Below are positions 7,735 through 16,617 of a stretch of 64,000 nt of DNA, in pieces. The translations under genes and the position numbers were made by a program. The notes under the pieces are model-generated. The model saw only the letters and a program-made list of their open reading frames with translations. It made no database searches and was not told the DNA's origin. Within the stretch, counting starts at the first letter, position 1; each line of letters starts with the position of its first letter. Source of the stretch: Roseburia_D yibonii (GTDB lineage: Bacteria; Bacillota; Clostridia; Lachnospirales; Lachnospiraceae); the NCBI RefSeq assembly GCF_014297335.1, contig NZ_JACOQH010000001.1:248001-312000 (forward strand), written 5' to 3'.

Positions 7735-9165
7735 TCACTTGGAAAGCAAGACAACCGTCTCTATATTCCCGGTAAATGGGAACATGTCTACGCAGCACAT
7801 CCGCTTCACCGCATATCCGCGCGCCTGCAGCACTTCCAGATCTCTGGCGAGGCTGGTCGGTTTGCAGGAAATATAGATCATCCGATCCACACCGTAGGAA
7901 ATAATCTTTTCCAGGGCTTTCGGATGAATGCCGTCACGCGGCGGATCGAGCACGATAAAATCCGGTTTTTCTTCGATCCCGTCCAACACCTTTAAGACAT
8001 CCCCCGCAATAAACTCACAGTTATCCAGTCCGTTCAATCCTGCATTTTCCTTTGCAGCTTCCACTGCCTCGGAAACGATCTCCACTCCGATCACCTTCTC
8101 CGCAACCGGCGCAAGCATCTGGGCTATGGTTCCCGTTCCGCTGTAAAGATCATAGATCACTTTATTTTTCAGACCGTCCAGACCATTTTCCTTCTGAAAC
8201 GCATCCCGGATAAATTCCCTTGCCGTTTCATAAAGCACTTCCGCGCCGAGAGAATTTGTCTGGAAAAACGAAAACGGAGAGATCTTAAATTTCAGTCCAA
8301 GCAGTTCCTCATAAAAATAGTCCTGTCCATACAAAATATCCGTACCCTCATTTGCGACCACGTCCGCCACACTGTCGTTTTTGGTATGCAGGATACCCAC
8401 GATCTTTCCATCCAGCGGAAGAATTTTCAACATTTCGGTGAACGCGTTTAACAGAGCCGCTTCCTCGCACGGTGCTCCATCCTTTCGGATCTCCTGCGTT
8501 GTTGTGACAAGGTCGATCAGAATCTCCTCTGTCTTTACCGCTTTTCGCACCAAAAGGTGGCGCAGATAGCCCTCATGCCGCAGTCTGTGATAAAAGGACG
8601 CCTCTTTTTCCTGAAAGAAATCCAGCACCCCACGCAGTATTTTATTGTAATCCTCATCCACGATCTTACAGGAATCTACAGTCACGATGTCGTAAAAGCT
8701 GCCGCGCTTATGCATACCGAGGGAAAGCGGACCGTCCTTGCAGGAATCTCCGAAGGAAAACTCCATCTTATTACGGTACGCAAGCGGACGCGGGCTTGAC
8801 TTCACACCCTCAAACACCTCGTCAAACACACAGGTCTGCCCTGCCACTTCCGCGAGAAGTTCCCGGATCTGGCTCTCCTTTAACGCAATCTGGTCTTCGT
8901 AGCTCAAATTCAAAAAGATACATCCACCACAGGCGCCAAAATGCGGACATACCGTTTCCGTCAACTCATTCTCCGCCTTTTTTACCACCTCAAGAAGCCG
9001 TCCTTCTGCCTTGCCTTTTCGTACCTTCTGGATACAGACAGATACCGTCTGCCCCGGAATCGTATTTTTTACGATCACTGTTCTTCCTTCTTCTGTTGTA
9101 AACATCCCCTTATTCGGGAACGCCACCTTTTCTATGGTTCCGGTTATGATCTGTCCTTTTTTCAT
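7735..9165 (-). CDS. rlmD: 23S rRNA (uracil-5-)-methyltransferase, RlmD/RumA family
   Basis: A 476-residue tRNA/rRNA uracil-C5 methyltransferase using S-adenosylmethionine. Residues 1-60 form a TRAM-type RNA-binding domain. Cysteines 73, 79 and 82 (CPHFGACGGC), with a later cysteine, hold the iron-sulfur cluster typical of RumA-type enzymes. The C-terminal half is a Rossmann methylase (YDLYSGTGTIAQML, FIVLDPPRDGIHPKAL) with the catalytic cysteine in YISCKPTSLARDL. Which uridine is modified cannot be told from sequence, as Gram-positive bacteria carry several related paralogues (RlmCD). It is a single-gene unit with its own terminator. Confidence 0.88.
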   Translation of the reverse strand: MKKGQIITGTIEKVAFPNKGMFTTEEGRTVIVKNTIPGQTVSVCIQKVRKGKAEGRLLEVVKKAENELTETVCPHFGACGGCIFLNLSYEDQIALKESQIRELLAEVAGQTCVFDEVFEGVKSSPRPLAYRNKMEFSFGDSCKDGPLSLGMHKRGSFYDIVTVDSCKIVDEDYNKILRGVLDFFQEKEASFYHRLRHEGYLRHLLVRKAVKTEEILIDLVTTTQEIRKDGAPCEEAALLNAFTEMLKILPLDGKIVGILHTKNDSVADVVANEGTDILYGQDYFYEELLGLKFKISPFSFFQTNSLGAEVLYETAREFIRDAFQKENGLDGLKNKVIYDLYSGTGTIAQMLAPVAEKVIGVEIVSEAVEAAKENAGLNGLDNCEFIAGDVLKVLDGIEEKPDFIVLDPPRDGIHPKALEKIISYGVDRMIYISCKPTSLARDLEVLQARGYAVKRMCCVDMFPFTGNIETVVLLSK

Positions 9166-9251
9166 CTATCTTCCTGCCTTTTTCTCATTTTTCATTCTTC
9201 CTACTACTATACCGAAATTTTGTCCGTTTGCAAAGTCCTAAAATGCAATTA

Positions 9252-9350
9252 CAGAGACGAAATACGCTATGCGTATTCCGCTCTGATCAGCAGTCGTCAA
9301 ATGAATGCCCATGCAAGCATGGCATTCATTTTCCTCGTTGCTCGTAGTAC
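9252..9350. repeat. Full copy of the dispersed two-stem repeat
   Basis: About 99 bases. Stem I runs from CAGAGACG through ATACGC-TAT-GCGTAT to CCGCTCTG. After the linker ATCAGCAGTCGTCA, stem II is AAATGAATGCC, an inner CATG, loop CAAG, inner CATG and GGCATTCATTT. A TTTTCCTCGTTGC tail follows. Compared with the copy at 20030, many stem bases differ in compensating pairs while the loop CAAG and linker are kept. Confidence 0.75.
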
Positions 9351-9413
9351 AAAAAGAGCCGGTACACAAAACAGTCGGATTTTTTTCGACTCATTTTGTG
9401 ACCAGCTCTTTTT
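9351..9413 (-). terminator. Terminator of the amino-acid ABC operon
   Basis: Arms AAAAAGAGC and GCTCTTTTT with an inner CACAAAA/ATTTTGTG pairing form a long hairpin directly after the ATPase stop. It has T runs on both strands and can work in both directions. Confidence 0.7.
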
Positions 9414-9415
9414 CA

Positions 9416-10177
9416 TCAACTGGAAAACCGCGCCAGAAACTGTCTGGTTCGTTCTTCCTTCGGGTGCTCGATCACTTCCCTCGGATCGCCCTCCTCGATG
9501 ATATAGCCGCCATCCATAAAGATCACACGATCCGCGACATCACGCGCAAATGCCATCTCATGTGTGACGATGACCATCGTCATATTCTCTTCCGCAAGCT
9601 GTCTTATGACCTTTAAAATTTCACCGGTCAGCTCCGGGTCAAGCGCTGAAGTCGGCTCGTCAAAAAACAGTACCGACGGATGCAGGGCAAGCGCTCTCGC
9701 GATCGCCACTCGCTGCTTCTGCCCACCGGAAAGCTGACACGGATAATAGTTTTCCTTATCCTCGAGCCCCATCTTCTTTAACAGGATACGCGCTTCCTTT
9801 ATGGCTTCTTCCTTGTCCCGTTTCTGTACATGAACCGGCGCATCGATAATGTTTTTTAACACGGAATAATGCGGAAACAGGTTAAAATTCTGAAATACCA
9901 GACCAAAATATCCCTGGATCTCCTTTAATTCCTTCGGAGATGCATAGACTGCATGTCCTCCCGCCTTACTTGTCGCCGCGCACTTTCCGAGATAAGTAAG
10001 CTCCCCTTCGTCCATACGCTCGAGCATCGTCGCGCAGCGAAGCAGCGTAGACTTTCCGGAGCCGGACGGGCCGATGATCGCCACGACTTCCCCCTCTTTG
10101 ACCGAAAGAGAAATGTCATGCAGCACATCCAGATTTTCAAAGCTCTTTTTTAAATGACTGATCTCCAATAAATTCAT
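9416..10177 (-). CDS. Polar amino-acid ABC transporter, ATP-binding subunit
   Basis: A 253-residue ATPase that powers import of a polar amino acid or its derivative. Walker A is GPSGSGKST, the signature LSGGQKQR and Walker B VLFFDEPTSALDP, with the switch histidine in MVIVTHEM. An extra short stretch after Walker A (AATSKAGGHAVYASPKEL) is longer than in GlnQ and resembles the cystine-type members. It is the last gene of a binding protein, permease, ATPase operon, 11 bases after the permease. The substrate is not certain. Confidence 0.92.
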   Translation of the reverse strand: MNLLEISHLKKSFENLDVLHDISLSVKEGEVVAIIGPSGSGKSTLLRCATMLERMDEGELTYLGKCAATSKAGGHAVYASPKELKEIQGYFGLVFQNFNLFPHYSVLKNIIDAPVHVQKRDKEEAIKEARILLKKMGLEDKENYYPCQLSGGQKQRVAIARALALHPSVLFFDEPTSALDPELTGEILKVIRQLAEENMTMVIVTHEMAFARDVADRVIFMDGGYIIEEGDPREVIEHPKEERTRQFLARFSS

Positions 10178-10188
10178 ATGCCGCTCCT

Positions 10189-10839
10189 CTACTGATAATA
10201 GCTCATCCGCTTTTCAAGATATTCCATCCCGACTGCCACGATCAGGTTAAAGATATAATAAAACAGACCTGCCACAAATAACGGCATCATGGTCGTCTGG
10301 GCCGCCGCGATCTGTTTCGCGATCGTGAACATCTCCGCGTAAGCAAGCACAAACGCAAGTGAGGTGTCCTTTACCAACGTGATCACTTCATTTGTGACCG
10401 ACGGAAGCACCCGTTTTACCATCTGCGGAAATATGATCTTAAAAAACGTCTGGTTTTTCGTGTATCCGAGCACCTTCGCCGCTTCCCGCTGACCTTCCGG
10501 GATCGACTGGATCCCCGATCGGTAGATCTCCGCGAAATACGCCGCATAATTGACCGCAAACCCGATGATCGTTGCAGTAAAGCGGTAGCTTGTGGACAGC
10601 CGCATTCCAAACAGATAATACGGCCCGAAATAAACCACCAGAAGCTGTAACATCAGCGGTGTACCGCGCATGATGGAAATATAGATCTTGGTGATAAGCT
10701 GCACCGGCTTTATTTTTGACATCCGCCCAAATGCCACAAGCAGTCCGAGCGGCAGGGAAAATACCAGCGTCAGCACAAAGATCTCACAGGTCGCAAGCAT
10801 GCCGGAGGCAAGTTGTCCAATCATACTCATGGTTGACAT
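10189..10839 (-). CDS. Polar amino-acid ABC transporter, permease subunit
   Basis: A 216-residue HisM/GlnP-type membrane subunit with about five membrane helices. The conserved cytoplasmic coupling loop is GQREAAKVLGYTKNQTFFKIIFPQ, which contacts the ATPase, and the IMRGTPLMLQLLV segment is typical of the family. An AGGAG ribosome site precedes the ATG at 10839. It lies between the binding-protein gene and the ATPase gene. Confidence 0.92.
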   Translation of the reverse strand: MSTMSMIGQLASGMLATCEIFVLTLVFSLPLGLLVAFGRMSKIKPVQLITKIYISIMRGTPLMLQLLVVYFGPYYLFGMRLSTSYRFTATIIGFAVNYAAYFAEIYRSGIQSIPEGQREAAKVLGYTKNQTFFKIIFPQMVKRVLPSVTNEVITLVKDTSLAFVLAYAEMFTIAKQIAAAQTTMMPLFVAGLFYYIFNLIVAVGMEYLEKRMSYYQ

Positions 10840-10863
10840 AACATTTCTCCTTTCGGATCTTTC

Positions 10864-11766
10864 TTATTTTCCGAGGCAGAGCATATCCGGTACATTGTAG
10901 TCCGCATAATTTGCCGCGATCTTGTCTATCGTTCCGTCTGCCTGCATTTCATCCAGAGTAGCCTGCACCTTGTCACACAGCGCGGTATTTCCTTTTTTGA
11001 ATCCGACTGCGTACTGTTCGCTGCTCACCTGCTCATCTAACATCTTAAACGCGTCCCCGCGGGAGCTTACCTGATATTTCGCAACTCCAATATCAACTGC
11101 GATCGCGTCCACCGCGCCGGATTCCAGATTCATAAATGCCGTATTATAATCTGCCACCTGCTGTAAATCCGCAAAAGAAGCGGTGAGCGCAAGATTGTCC
11201 GCATTGTCCTCGCTGTCATCGGTAAGCGCCGCAAGCGCGGATGAATCCGCCTGGGTTACGACCACTTTTCCCGCAAGATCCGAAAGGGAAGAAATATCAG
11301 AATCCGCATTTACCACGATCACAATACTGTTGTCCACATACGGTTTACTCCAGGTGTAGGCATCCTCACGTCCGGTCATCGTAAATCCGTTCCAGATGCA
11401 GTCGATCGAACCGGAATTCAATTCCATGTCCTTGGAATCCCAGTCGATCGGCTGTTTTACCAGTTCCCATCCGTTTCTGTCGCACACTTCTTTTGCCAGA
11501 TCCAGATCAAATCCGACATATTCTCCATTGTCATCCATATATCCGTAAGGCGGATACTCCGCATCAAATCCAACGATCAGCTGTGTACGGTCTGCTTCGT
11601 CCGAAGCATCTCCTGCTTCCGTTCCCTCTGTATCCACACCGGCATCTGCCGCACTGCCATCCGCTGTCTTACCGTCTGCTGTGGCTGTTTTACTGCTTCC
11701 GCATCCGGCTGCCGCTACACAGGTCAATGCCAGAAAAAGTGCCAGAAATCTCATTCTTTTTTTCAT
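10864..11766 (-). CDS. Amino-acid ABC transporter substrate-binding lipoprotein
   Basis: A 300-residue extracellular binding protein of family 3. The N-terminus is a lipoprotein signal (MKKRMRFLALFLALTCVAAA) with the lipobox ending in AAGC, so the protein is tethered to the outer face of the membrane. A 40-residue acidic, alanine-rich linker follows, then the two-lobed PBPb domain (LIVGFDAEYPPYGYMDDNGE, GFDLDLAKEV, WNGFTMTGRE). It is the first gene of the importer operon and gives the system its specificity, which cannot be named from sequence. Confidence 0.92.
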   Translation of the reverse strand: MKKRMRFLALFLALTCVAAAGCGSSKTATADGKTADGSAADAGVDTEGTEAGDASDEADRTQLIVGFDAEYPPYGYMDDNGEYVGFDLDLAKEVCDRNGWELVKQPIDWDSKDMELNSGSIDCIWNGFTMTGREDAYTWSKPYVDNSIVIVVNADSDISSLSDLAGKVVVTQADSSALAALTDDSEDNADNLALTASFADLQQVADYNTAFMNLESGAVDAIAVDIGVAKYQVSSRGDAFKMLDEQVSSEQYAVGFKKGNTALCDKVQATLDEMQADGTIDKIAANYADYNVPDMLCLGK

Positions 11767-11847
11767 AGTAGTATCCTCCGCGATTTATGTATTTTTCGAA
11801 ATTATCACTTTACCATACTACCATGATGAAACAATAATGTAAACATT

Positions 11848-13218
11848 TTAAATTACTTTTTTCTGAAGCCATTTACCGCTTAAGAACCTGCCTGTAAAAA
11901 TAATTCCGCGCAGTGTCCAGTCCGCAAACATACCGATCCAGACTGCCATCGGTCCAAATCCCCAGACACGGCTCAGATAAATACAGAGCGCCACACGCAT
12001 GCACCACATGGTGAGCATCGAAAGGATCATGGAAAACTTCACATCGCCCGCCGCGCGCATACCATACGCCGGGATAAACGAAAGCACCCAGACGATCGGT
12101 TTTACGATCGTGATCGCGACCACCATGCGAAAACACATATCCGCGCTCGCAGTTTCCATATGCGCAATCCATACGACCGGCTTGGTGATCGCAAGTACAA
12201 ACAGGCAGGAAATGATGATCGCCACCTCCGCGATCGCTGTGAGCTTTACAATGTAATACTTTGCTTCTTCTTTTCTTCCTGCGCCGATACACTGTCCGAC
12301 GACCGTCATAAGCCCGATCCCGATTCCGATCCCGGCGATCCCGTTTAACATCTCCAAAATATTGGTCATCGCCTGTGCCGCGATCGCAACGGTTCCCATT
12401 GCGGAAACCGTTGACTGGATCGCCAGCTTACCGAACTGGAACATTCCATTTTCAATGCCGGACGGAACACCGATCGCGAGGATCTTCTTGATCAGCGGCA
12501 TATCCGGGCGGATCGTAAAATAATTCCGCAGCACGATCTGCTGTCTGTCCCTTCGCAGCGCATAAAATACCACGCACATGCTGAACACACGGGATAAGAG
12601 CGTAGAGATCGCTGCTCCCGCCACACCGGCGTGGAATCCAAAGATCAGGATCGCGTTTCCCGCAATATTTAACACATTTGAGATTACAGACACCGTCATC
12701 GGGAATCTGGAATTTCCGCCCGCCCGGAAAAATGCCGATCCCACATCAAACAGCGCCAGAAACGGATACGATATCACTGTGATCAGAAAATAGATCTGTG
12801 AATCTGCCATAACCTCCGCCGTCACTTTTCCAAAAATAAAGGAAAGCAATGGTTTGCGGAAGATCAGACACGGGATCATCACACCGACCGAGATCGCGAA
12901 TACCGCAAGAAACACCTGCTTCGCCGCGCGGTTTGCCCCTTTTAGGTCTTCTCTTCCGATATACTGGGAGCAGATGATCGCCGCTCCTGTGGTCAGTGCC
13001 GCAAAGATCTGTATCACCAGGTTGTTGATGGAATCCACCAGTGAGATGGCTGAAATCGCCGCGCTTCCCACGTTGCTCACCATCATGGTATCCGCCATAC
13101 CCATAAAGGAATTTAAAAGCTGCTCCAGAACAATCGGTAACAGCAAAACAAAAAGATCATGATTGGAGAACAGCAGGTTCTCCTTCTTTACTATCGTTCG
13201 ATCATAAAGTTTCCACAT
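11848..13218 (-). CDS. MATE family efflux transporter
   Basis: A 456-residue inner-membrane protein with about twelve helices in two homologous halves (LLPIVLEQLLNSFMGMADTMMVSNVG at the start of the first). MATE proteins export cationic drugs or metabolites using Na+ or H+. Its ATG overlaps the stop of the DUF4317 gene by one base (TAATG) and the GAGGAAGAAGAG just upstream acts as ribosome site, so the two are translationally coupled. The substrate is unknown. Confidence 0.9.
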   Translation of the reverse strand: MWKLYDRTIVKKENLLFSNHDLFVLLLPIVLEQLLNSFMGMADTMMVSNVGSAAISAISLVDSINNLVIQIFAALTTGAAIICSQYIGREDLKGANRAAKQVFLAVFAISVGVMIPCLIFRKPLLSFIFGKVTAEVMADSQIYFLITVISYPFLALFDVGSAFFRAGGNSRFPMTVSVISNVLNIAGNAILIFGFHAGVAGAAISTLLSRVFSMCVVFYALRRDRQQIVLRNYFTIRPDMPLIKKILAIGVPSGIENGMFQFGKLAIQSTVSAMGTVAIAAQAMTNILEMLNGIAGIGIGIGLMTVVGQCIGAGRKEEAKYYIVKLTAIAEVAIIISCLFVLAITKPVVWIAHMETASADMCFRMVVAITIVKPIVWVLSFIPAYGMRAAGDVKFSMILSMLTMWCMRVALCIYLSRVWGFGPMAVWIGMFADWTLRGIIFTGRFLSGKWLQKKVI

Positions 13219-14393
13219 TACAACAACTCTTCTTCCTCATCCATATTCGGATCGGTGATCGTCCGTTTCGGAACGGTGCGCACACTGATCCCGTTGACCT
13301 CCACATGATCATCCACCGCAATGACCAGACACTGTCTGCCATCGATCAGTTTGGTTTCGATCAGATCCGTGCGCTCCGGATTGACTTTGATCACAATGTC
13401 CGGTGTCTCAATGTCAAAACGCTTGGTATTTGTAATATTCGTCGCGAGCAGCTCCGTCTTATCTCCCGCTTTCTCGGCAAATACCTGCTCAAATGTCTCC
13501 ATATTTTTCTCCGGGACTCCGCTGTTTTCCAGCAGTTTTTTCACTTCCGTCTTAGAAAGGGTGAGCGGTTCCGGATTGTCTTTGTTTTCCTCGATCATCT
13601 CGCTTAAATTTTCGTGGATGCTCTTTACGACCTCGTAGTCGCCATCTTCCTCCAGCGTTTCCGACAGGATGCTCTGGAACGTTTCTTTCTGTGTCGCCGG
13701 AGTGAGCGGCATCACGCTGCCGAGTACCGTCTCGATCAGACCAGGCTGCTCGATCTCTGGGTTCTTTGCATATGTAAGCACACTGTGTATGTCGGAAGAT
13801 CGGTCATTAAACGCCGGGAAAAGGAATCCGTTGACCGGCTGTTCCACCACCCAGTCACGCACCCGGTCCGCAATACTGTTTGTAACCGCATTATAGGAAA
13901 GCCCTGCCTTCGACATCTTGACCGGACAGATACTGCACATGATATGCGCATACACTTCGTCCGATGCGTCAAACATCTCATCACCGGCGGTTGATTTCCC
14001 CGGAATATCATAAACGGAATGAATTAAGATAATGTAATAATTTTCTCCGTAGTCATAATTTTCGATGATCTTTTCATAAAACTCCTGCACCAGCGCGTCA
14101 TCTTCCAGCCTGGTATCCCGCAGCTTTAAAAGGAATTCCTGTGTTCCACCCGCTTCTTCCTGCTCGAGCGGGAACTCCATGCCCACCAGATTTTTGCCGA
14201 GTGTTCCGGAAAGTGTATGGCGGAAGATCTCAAAATATTTGAATTCTTCCTCCTCCGGGAGCGACAAAAACGCGTCCTTTGATTCAAGTATGATATTTTT
14301 CTCATGATCCACATAACAGCCACAGATGCGCGTGATCGCGCAGTTATCCGGTGTAAACTGTTTTCTGATCTCCAAGACTTCTTTTTTGTTCAT
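13218..14393 (-). CDS. DUF4317 family protein
   Basis: A 391-residue cytoplasmic protein of unknown function, of a family found mostly in Clostridia. It begins with KEVLEIRKQFTPDNCAITRICGCYVD, the recognisable start of the family, and ends with an acidic tail (DPNMDEEEELL). No membrane segment or known catalytic motif is visible. It overlaps the MATE gene by one base, which suggests joint expression but does not reveal its role. Confidence 0.8.
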   Translation of the reverse strand: MNKKEVLEIRKQFTPDNCAITRICGCYVDHEKNIILESKDAFLSLPEEEEFKYFEIFRHTLSGTLGKNLVGMEFPLEQEEAGGTQEFLLKLRDTRLEDDALVQEFYEKIIENYDYGENYYIILIHSVYDIPGKSTAGDEMFDASDEVYAHIMCSICPVKMSKAGLSYNAVTNSIADRVRDWVVEQPVNGFLFPAFNDRSSDIHSVLTYAKNPEIEQPGLIETVLGSVMPLTPATQKETFQSILSETLEEDGDYEVVKSIHENLSEMIEENKDNPEPLTLSKTEVKKLLENSGVPEKNMETFEQVFAEKAGDKTELLATNITNTKRFDIETPDIVIKVNPERTDLIETKLIDGRQCLVIAVDDHVEVNGISVRTVPKRTITDPNMDEEEELL

Positions 14394-14434
14394 TGCTCCA
14401 AACCTTCTTTATTTCTTTTTCTATTCCGCAAAAG

Positions 14435-15280
14435 TCACGCACCTGCATGCTCCGCTAATTTTTCCCGCAGCATACGGATCTCCGCGGCATGTCCCGCGTC
14501 ATCAAACGGCGTCTCTAAATAAAACGGAAGCCCTTTTAATGCCGGATGCTCCAATACCCGAAGCAGCGCAGGAAATCCGATCTCACCCGCACCGAGCGCC
14601 GCATGTCGGTCTTTGTTTGAGCCAAACGGCATCATGCTGTCATTCAGATGCACCGCGCGAAGGAGCGAAAGCCCGAGCACCCGGTCAAACTCCGAAAGAA
14701 CCTCATCCAAATGCTCTACAATGTCGTATCCCGCCGCAAATACATGGCAGGTATCCAGACAGATCCCGATCTTCTCCGGATGCGCGCATCCCTCGCGGAT
14801 CTCTTTTAATTCCTCAAAACGGGAACCGATCTCCGTTCCTTTTCCAGACATCGTCTCAAGGAGCACCATGATATGCTCCTCTCCGGTGAGTGCCTGATCC
14901 AGGCCGGCAATGATGTTTTTTATCCCTGCCTGAACGCCGATCCCGGTATGACTGCCCGGATGGAACACGATATTTTCAATCCCGAGCGCATCCATACGCA
15001 CCACGTCCTCACGGATCACCGTGTTGGCAAATTCATAGACTTCTTCTTTCGCACTCGCCAGATTCATGGTATACGGCGCATGCGCAAGAACCGTTTTCAT
15101 GCCGTTTTCCTCACGGATCTTCTGAAAACGCGAAATTTCCTCTTTTGTATAATCTTTATAACTGGATCCCCTCGGATTGCGGCTGAATATCTGCATGGTA
15201 TCTGCTCCCATTCCTGCCGCGTTTTCGGCTGCTTTATCCAGCCCTTTCGCGATTGACATATGCGTTCCGATCGTTTGCAT
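14435..15280 (-). CDS. nfo: Deoxyribonuclease IV (endonuclease IV), AP endonuclease
   Basis: A 281-residue enzyme that cuts the backbone 5' of abasic sites in base-excision repair. The TIM-barrel signature pieces are GTHMSIAKGLDKA, ENIVFHPGSHTG, VLLETMSGKGTEIG, GICLDTCHVFAAGYD, AVHLNDSMMPFGSNKDRHAALG and FYLETPFDD. They supply the histidine, glutamate and aspartate ligands of the three-zinc site. The length matches the family. It is a single gene between the flavodoxin terminator and DUF4317. A second AP endonuclease of the other family, exonuclease III, is at 54168. Confidence 0.94.
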   Translation of the reverse strand: MQTIGTHMSIAKGLDKAAENAAGMGADTMQIFSRNPRGSSYKDYTKEEISRFQKIREENGMKTVLAHAPYTMNLASAKEEVYEFANTVIREDVVRMDALGIENIVFHPGSHTGIGVQAGIKNIIAGLDQALTGEEHIMVLLETMSGKGTEIGSRFEELKEIREGCAHPEKIGICLDTCHVFAAGYDIVEHLDEVLSEFDRVLGLSLLRAVHLNDSMMPFGSNKDRHAALGAGEIGFPALLRVLEHPALKGLPFYLETPFDDAGHAAEIRMLREKLAEHAGA

Positions 15281-15353
15281 TTCTTTCCTCCGTTTCCGGT
15301 TTCATCCTTCAGATGTAACCTTTATTCTAACATATTTTTTCCCGGTTTACTAC

Positions 15354-15401
15354 AAAAAAACCGCCTTTGCGATCGTTATGATCCACAAAAGCGGTTTCCT
15401 G
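15354..15401 (-). terminator. Terminator of the DUF3793-flavodoxin operon
   Basis: Arms AAACCGC and GCGGTTT with an inner TTTG/CAAA pairing, followed on the minus strand by seven T. It stands 50 bases after the flavodoxin stop. Confidence 0.8.
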
Positions 15402-15449
15402 CTGTGATATGATTTATTTCATGCGAAATGCACGGTCTGTCAGTTCTTA

Positions 15450-15881
15450 TCAAACTGCTGCAAGCTGTTTTCCAAGGCTCTCGCACTCTGCGATCGCACC
15501 GTCATCCGGTGTTTCCTGGCAGATCAGGCCTTCTCCGTTTACAACCTTTGCGCCTGCTGCGTTCATGCGGTCAACCCAGTCTCTCATCCACTGTCCGTCT
15601 CCCCATCCGTAAGAACCGAACAATGCGATCGTCTTTCCTGCCGCAAAGCCTTCTACTTCAGAAACGAACGGATCCATCTCTGCCTCTTCCAAGACTTCCG
15701 CACCCATAGCCGGGCATCCCAAAGCGAATACGGTTTCTTTTTTCAGATCGTCCAGAGAAACGCTGGAAACATCAACGACTTCCGCTTCTTTTCCGGCTGC
15801 CTTGATCCCGTTTCCGATCGCTTCTGCCATCGCCTGTGTATTTCCTGTCTGTGACCAATAAACTACGCTGATTTTACTCAT
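15450..15881 (-). CDS. Flavodoxin
   Basis: A 143-residue FMN electron carrier that can replace ferredoxin when iron is short. The phosphate-binding loop is WSQTGNTQAMAE, and the FMN-flanking loops are GCPAMGAE and GSYGWGDGQWM. The length is that of a short-chain flavodoxin. It follows a DUF3793 gene by 12 bases. The operon promoter carries an operator shared with feo and other metal genes in this window, which fits iron-dependent induction. Confidence 0.93.
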   Translation of the reverse strand: MSKISVVYWSQTGNTQAMAEAIGNGIKAAGKEAEVVDVSSVSLDDLKKETVFALGCPAMGAEVLEEAEMDPFVSEVEGFAAGKTIALFGSYGWGDGQWMRDWVDRMNAAGAKVVNGEGLICQETPDDGAIAECESLGKQLAAV

Positions 15882-15893
15882 TCTTTTTTCCTC

Positions 15894-16514
15894 CTAAACT
15901 GCTGCCTGTTTCGGCTCATTTTCGTCCTTATAAATATCCAGAATATCCTGAATGCCCACCCCATAGGAAAGCAGCTGAATCACAGTCTCCTTGGCATTCT
16001 CGAACTTTTGGAACAGCCTTCTTTTTTCTTCCACATCCGCATATACCTTCCAGTAACCGGAATACAGAAAATTCTTTCCCTCATTTTCCACGAAGCCTTT
16101 CACATCCTCAGCCGGATAACCCAGCAAAAGCCCCATCTCATGTGGGAAACGGCCGCCTGCGCTCATGTAATGCGCATAACGTTTCTGAAACGTGCTTAAA
16201 ATATTACCCAGTGAAAGCTCTGCATATCCCGCTTCTGCAAGCATGGTCTCAACTTCCTGCTGTTTTAAATATGCCTCTAACGGGTTTTTGCGGAACAAAA
16301 GGAAAGTCACCTTCTCTCCGGTTCGAAGCAGCCGAAAGAAAGAAATTCCGGATCTTCGCAGAATGACCCGTACCAGTGCTTCATCTTCAGCGGAAATGAT
16401 CAAAAGATTGGATACTTTTAACCCGCTGATCAACGGTGCGCACTGAAGGGCGATCTGTGTCTCGATACTCTTTAAGTCCATTCCCTGAACAAGTTCAAAT
16501 ACCTCCTGGCTCAT
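15894..16514 (-). CDS. DUF3793 family protein
   Basis: A 206-residue protein of unknown function, recognised by its start (ETQIALQCAPLISGLKVSNLL) and the HEMGLLLGYPAEDVKGF segment. It has no membrane span and no clear catalytic motif. Members are commonly found beside flavodoxin genes in Clostridia, as here, so a role in flavodoxin or iron physiology is likely but unproven. An AGGAGG ribosome site lies directly before the start. Confidence 0.8.
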   Translation of the reverse strand: MSQEVFELVQGMDLKSIETQIALQCAPLISGLKVSNLLIISAEDEALVRVILRRSGISFFRLLRTGEKVTFLLFRKNPLEAYLKQQEVETMLAEAGYAELSLGNILSTFQKRYAHYMSAGGRFPHEMGLLLGYPAEDVKGFVENEGKNFLYSGYWKVYADVEEKRRLFQKFENAKETVIQLLSYGVGIQDILDIYKDENEPKQAAV

Positions 16515-16523
16515 GCTACCTCC

Positions 16524-16581
16524 TTTGAGTTAGTCTTGTTTAACTCAAATTTATAGTAACTAATTATCAGGGAATAGTCAA
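16524..16581 (-). promoter_or_regulatory. Promoter and GTTAG-N6-TTAAC operator of DUF3793-flavodoxin
   Basis: On the minus strand the -35 is TTGACT (16576-16581) and the -10 TACTAT (16553-16558), spaced by 17. Just downstream, TTTGAGTTA (16524-16532) and TAACTCAAA (16541-16549) form a perfect nine-base inverted repeat. Its centre matches GTTAG-N6-CTAAC except for one base, and it covers the transcription start and ribosome site. Confidence 0.75.
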
Positions 16582-16617
16582 CTCTTTTCTTTTATATTAT
16601 CAGCGTTTTTTTCTCAA

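Noticed and set aside
9305..9616. Open frame of 103 codons on the plus strand
   Set aside because: It starts inside the dispersed repeat, runs through a terminator and lies antisense to the ABC ATPase gene.
14326..14871. 181-codon plus-strand frame
   Set aside because: Antisense to endonuclease IV, which has all catalytic motifs; the frame has no family resemblance.
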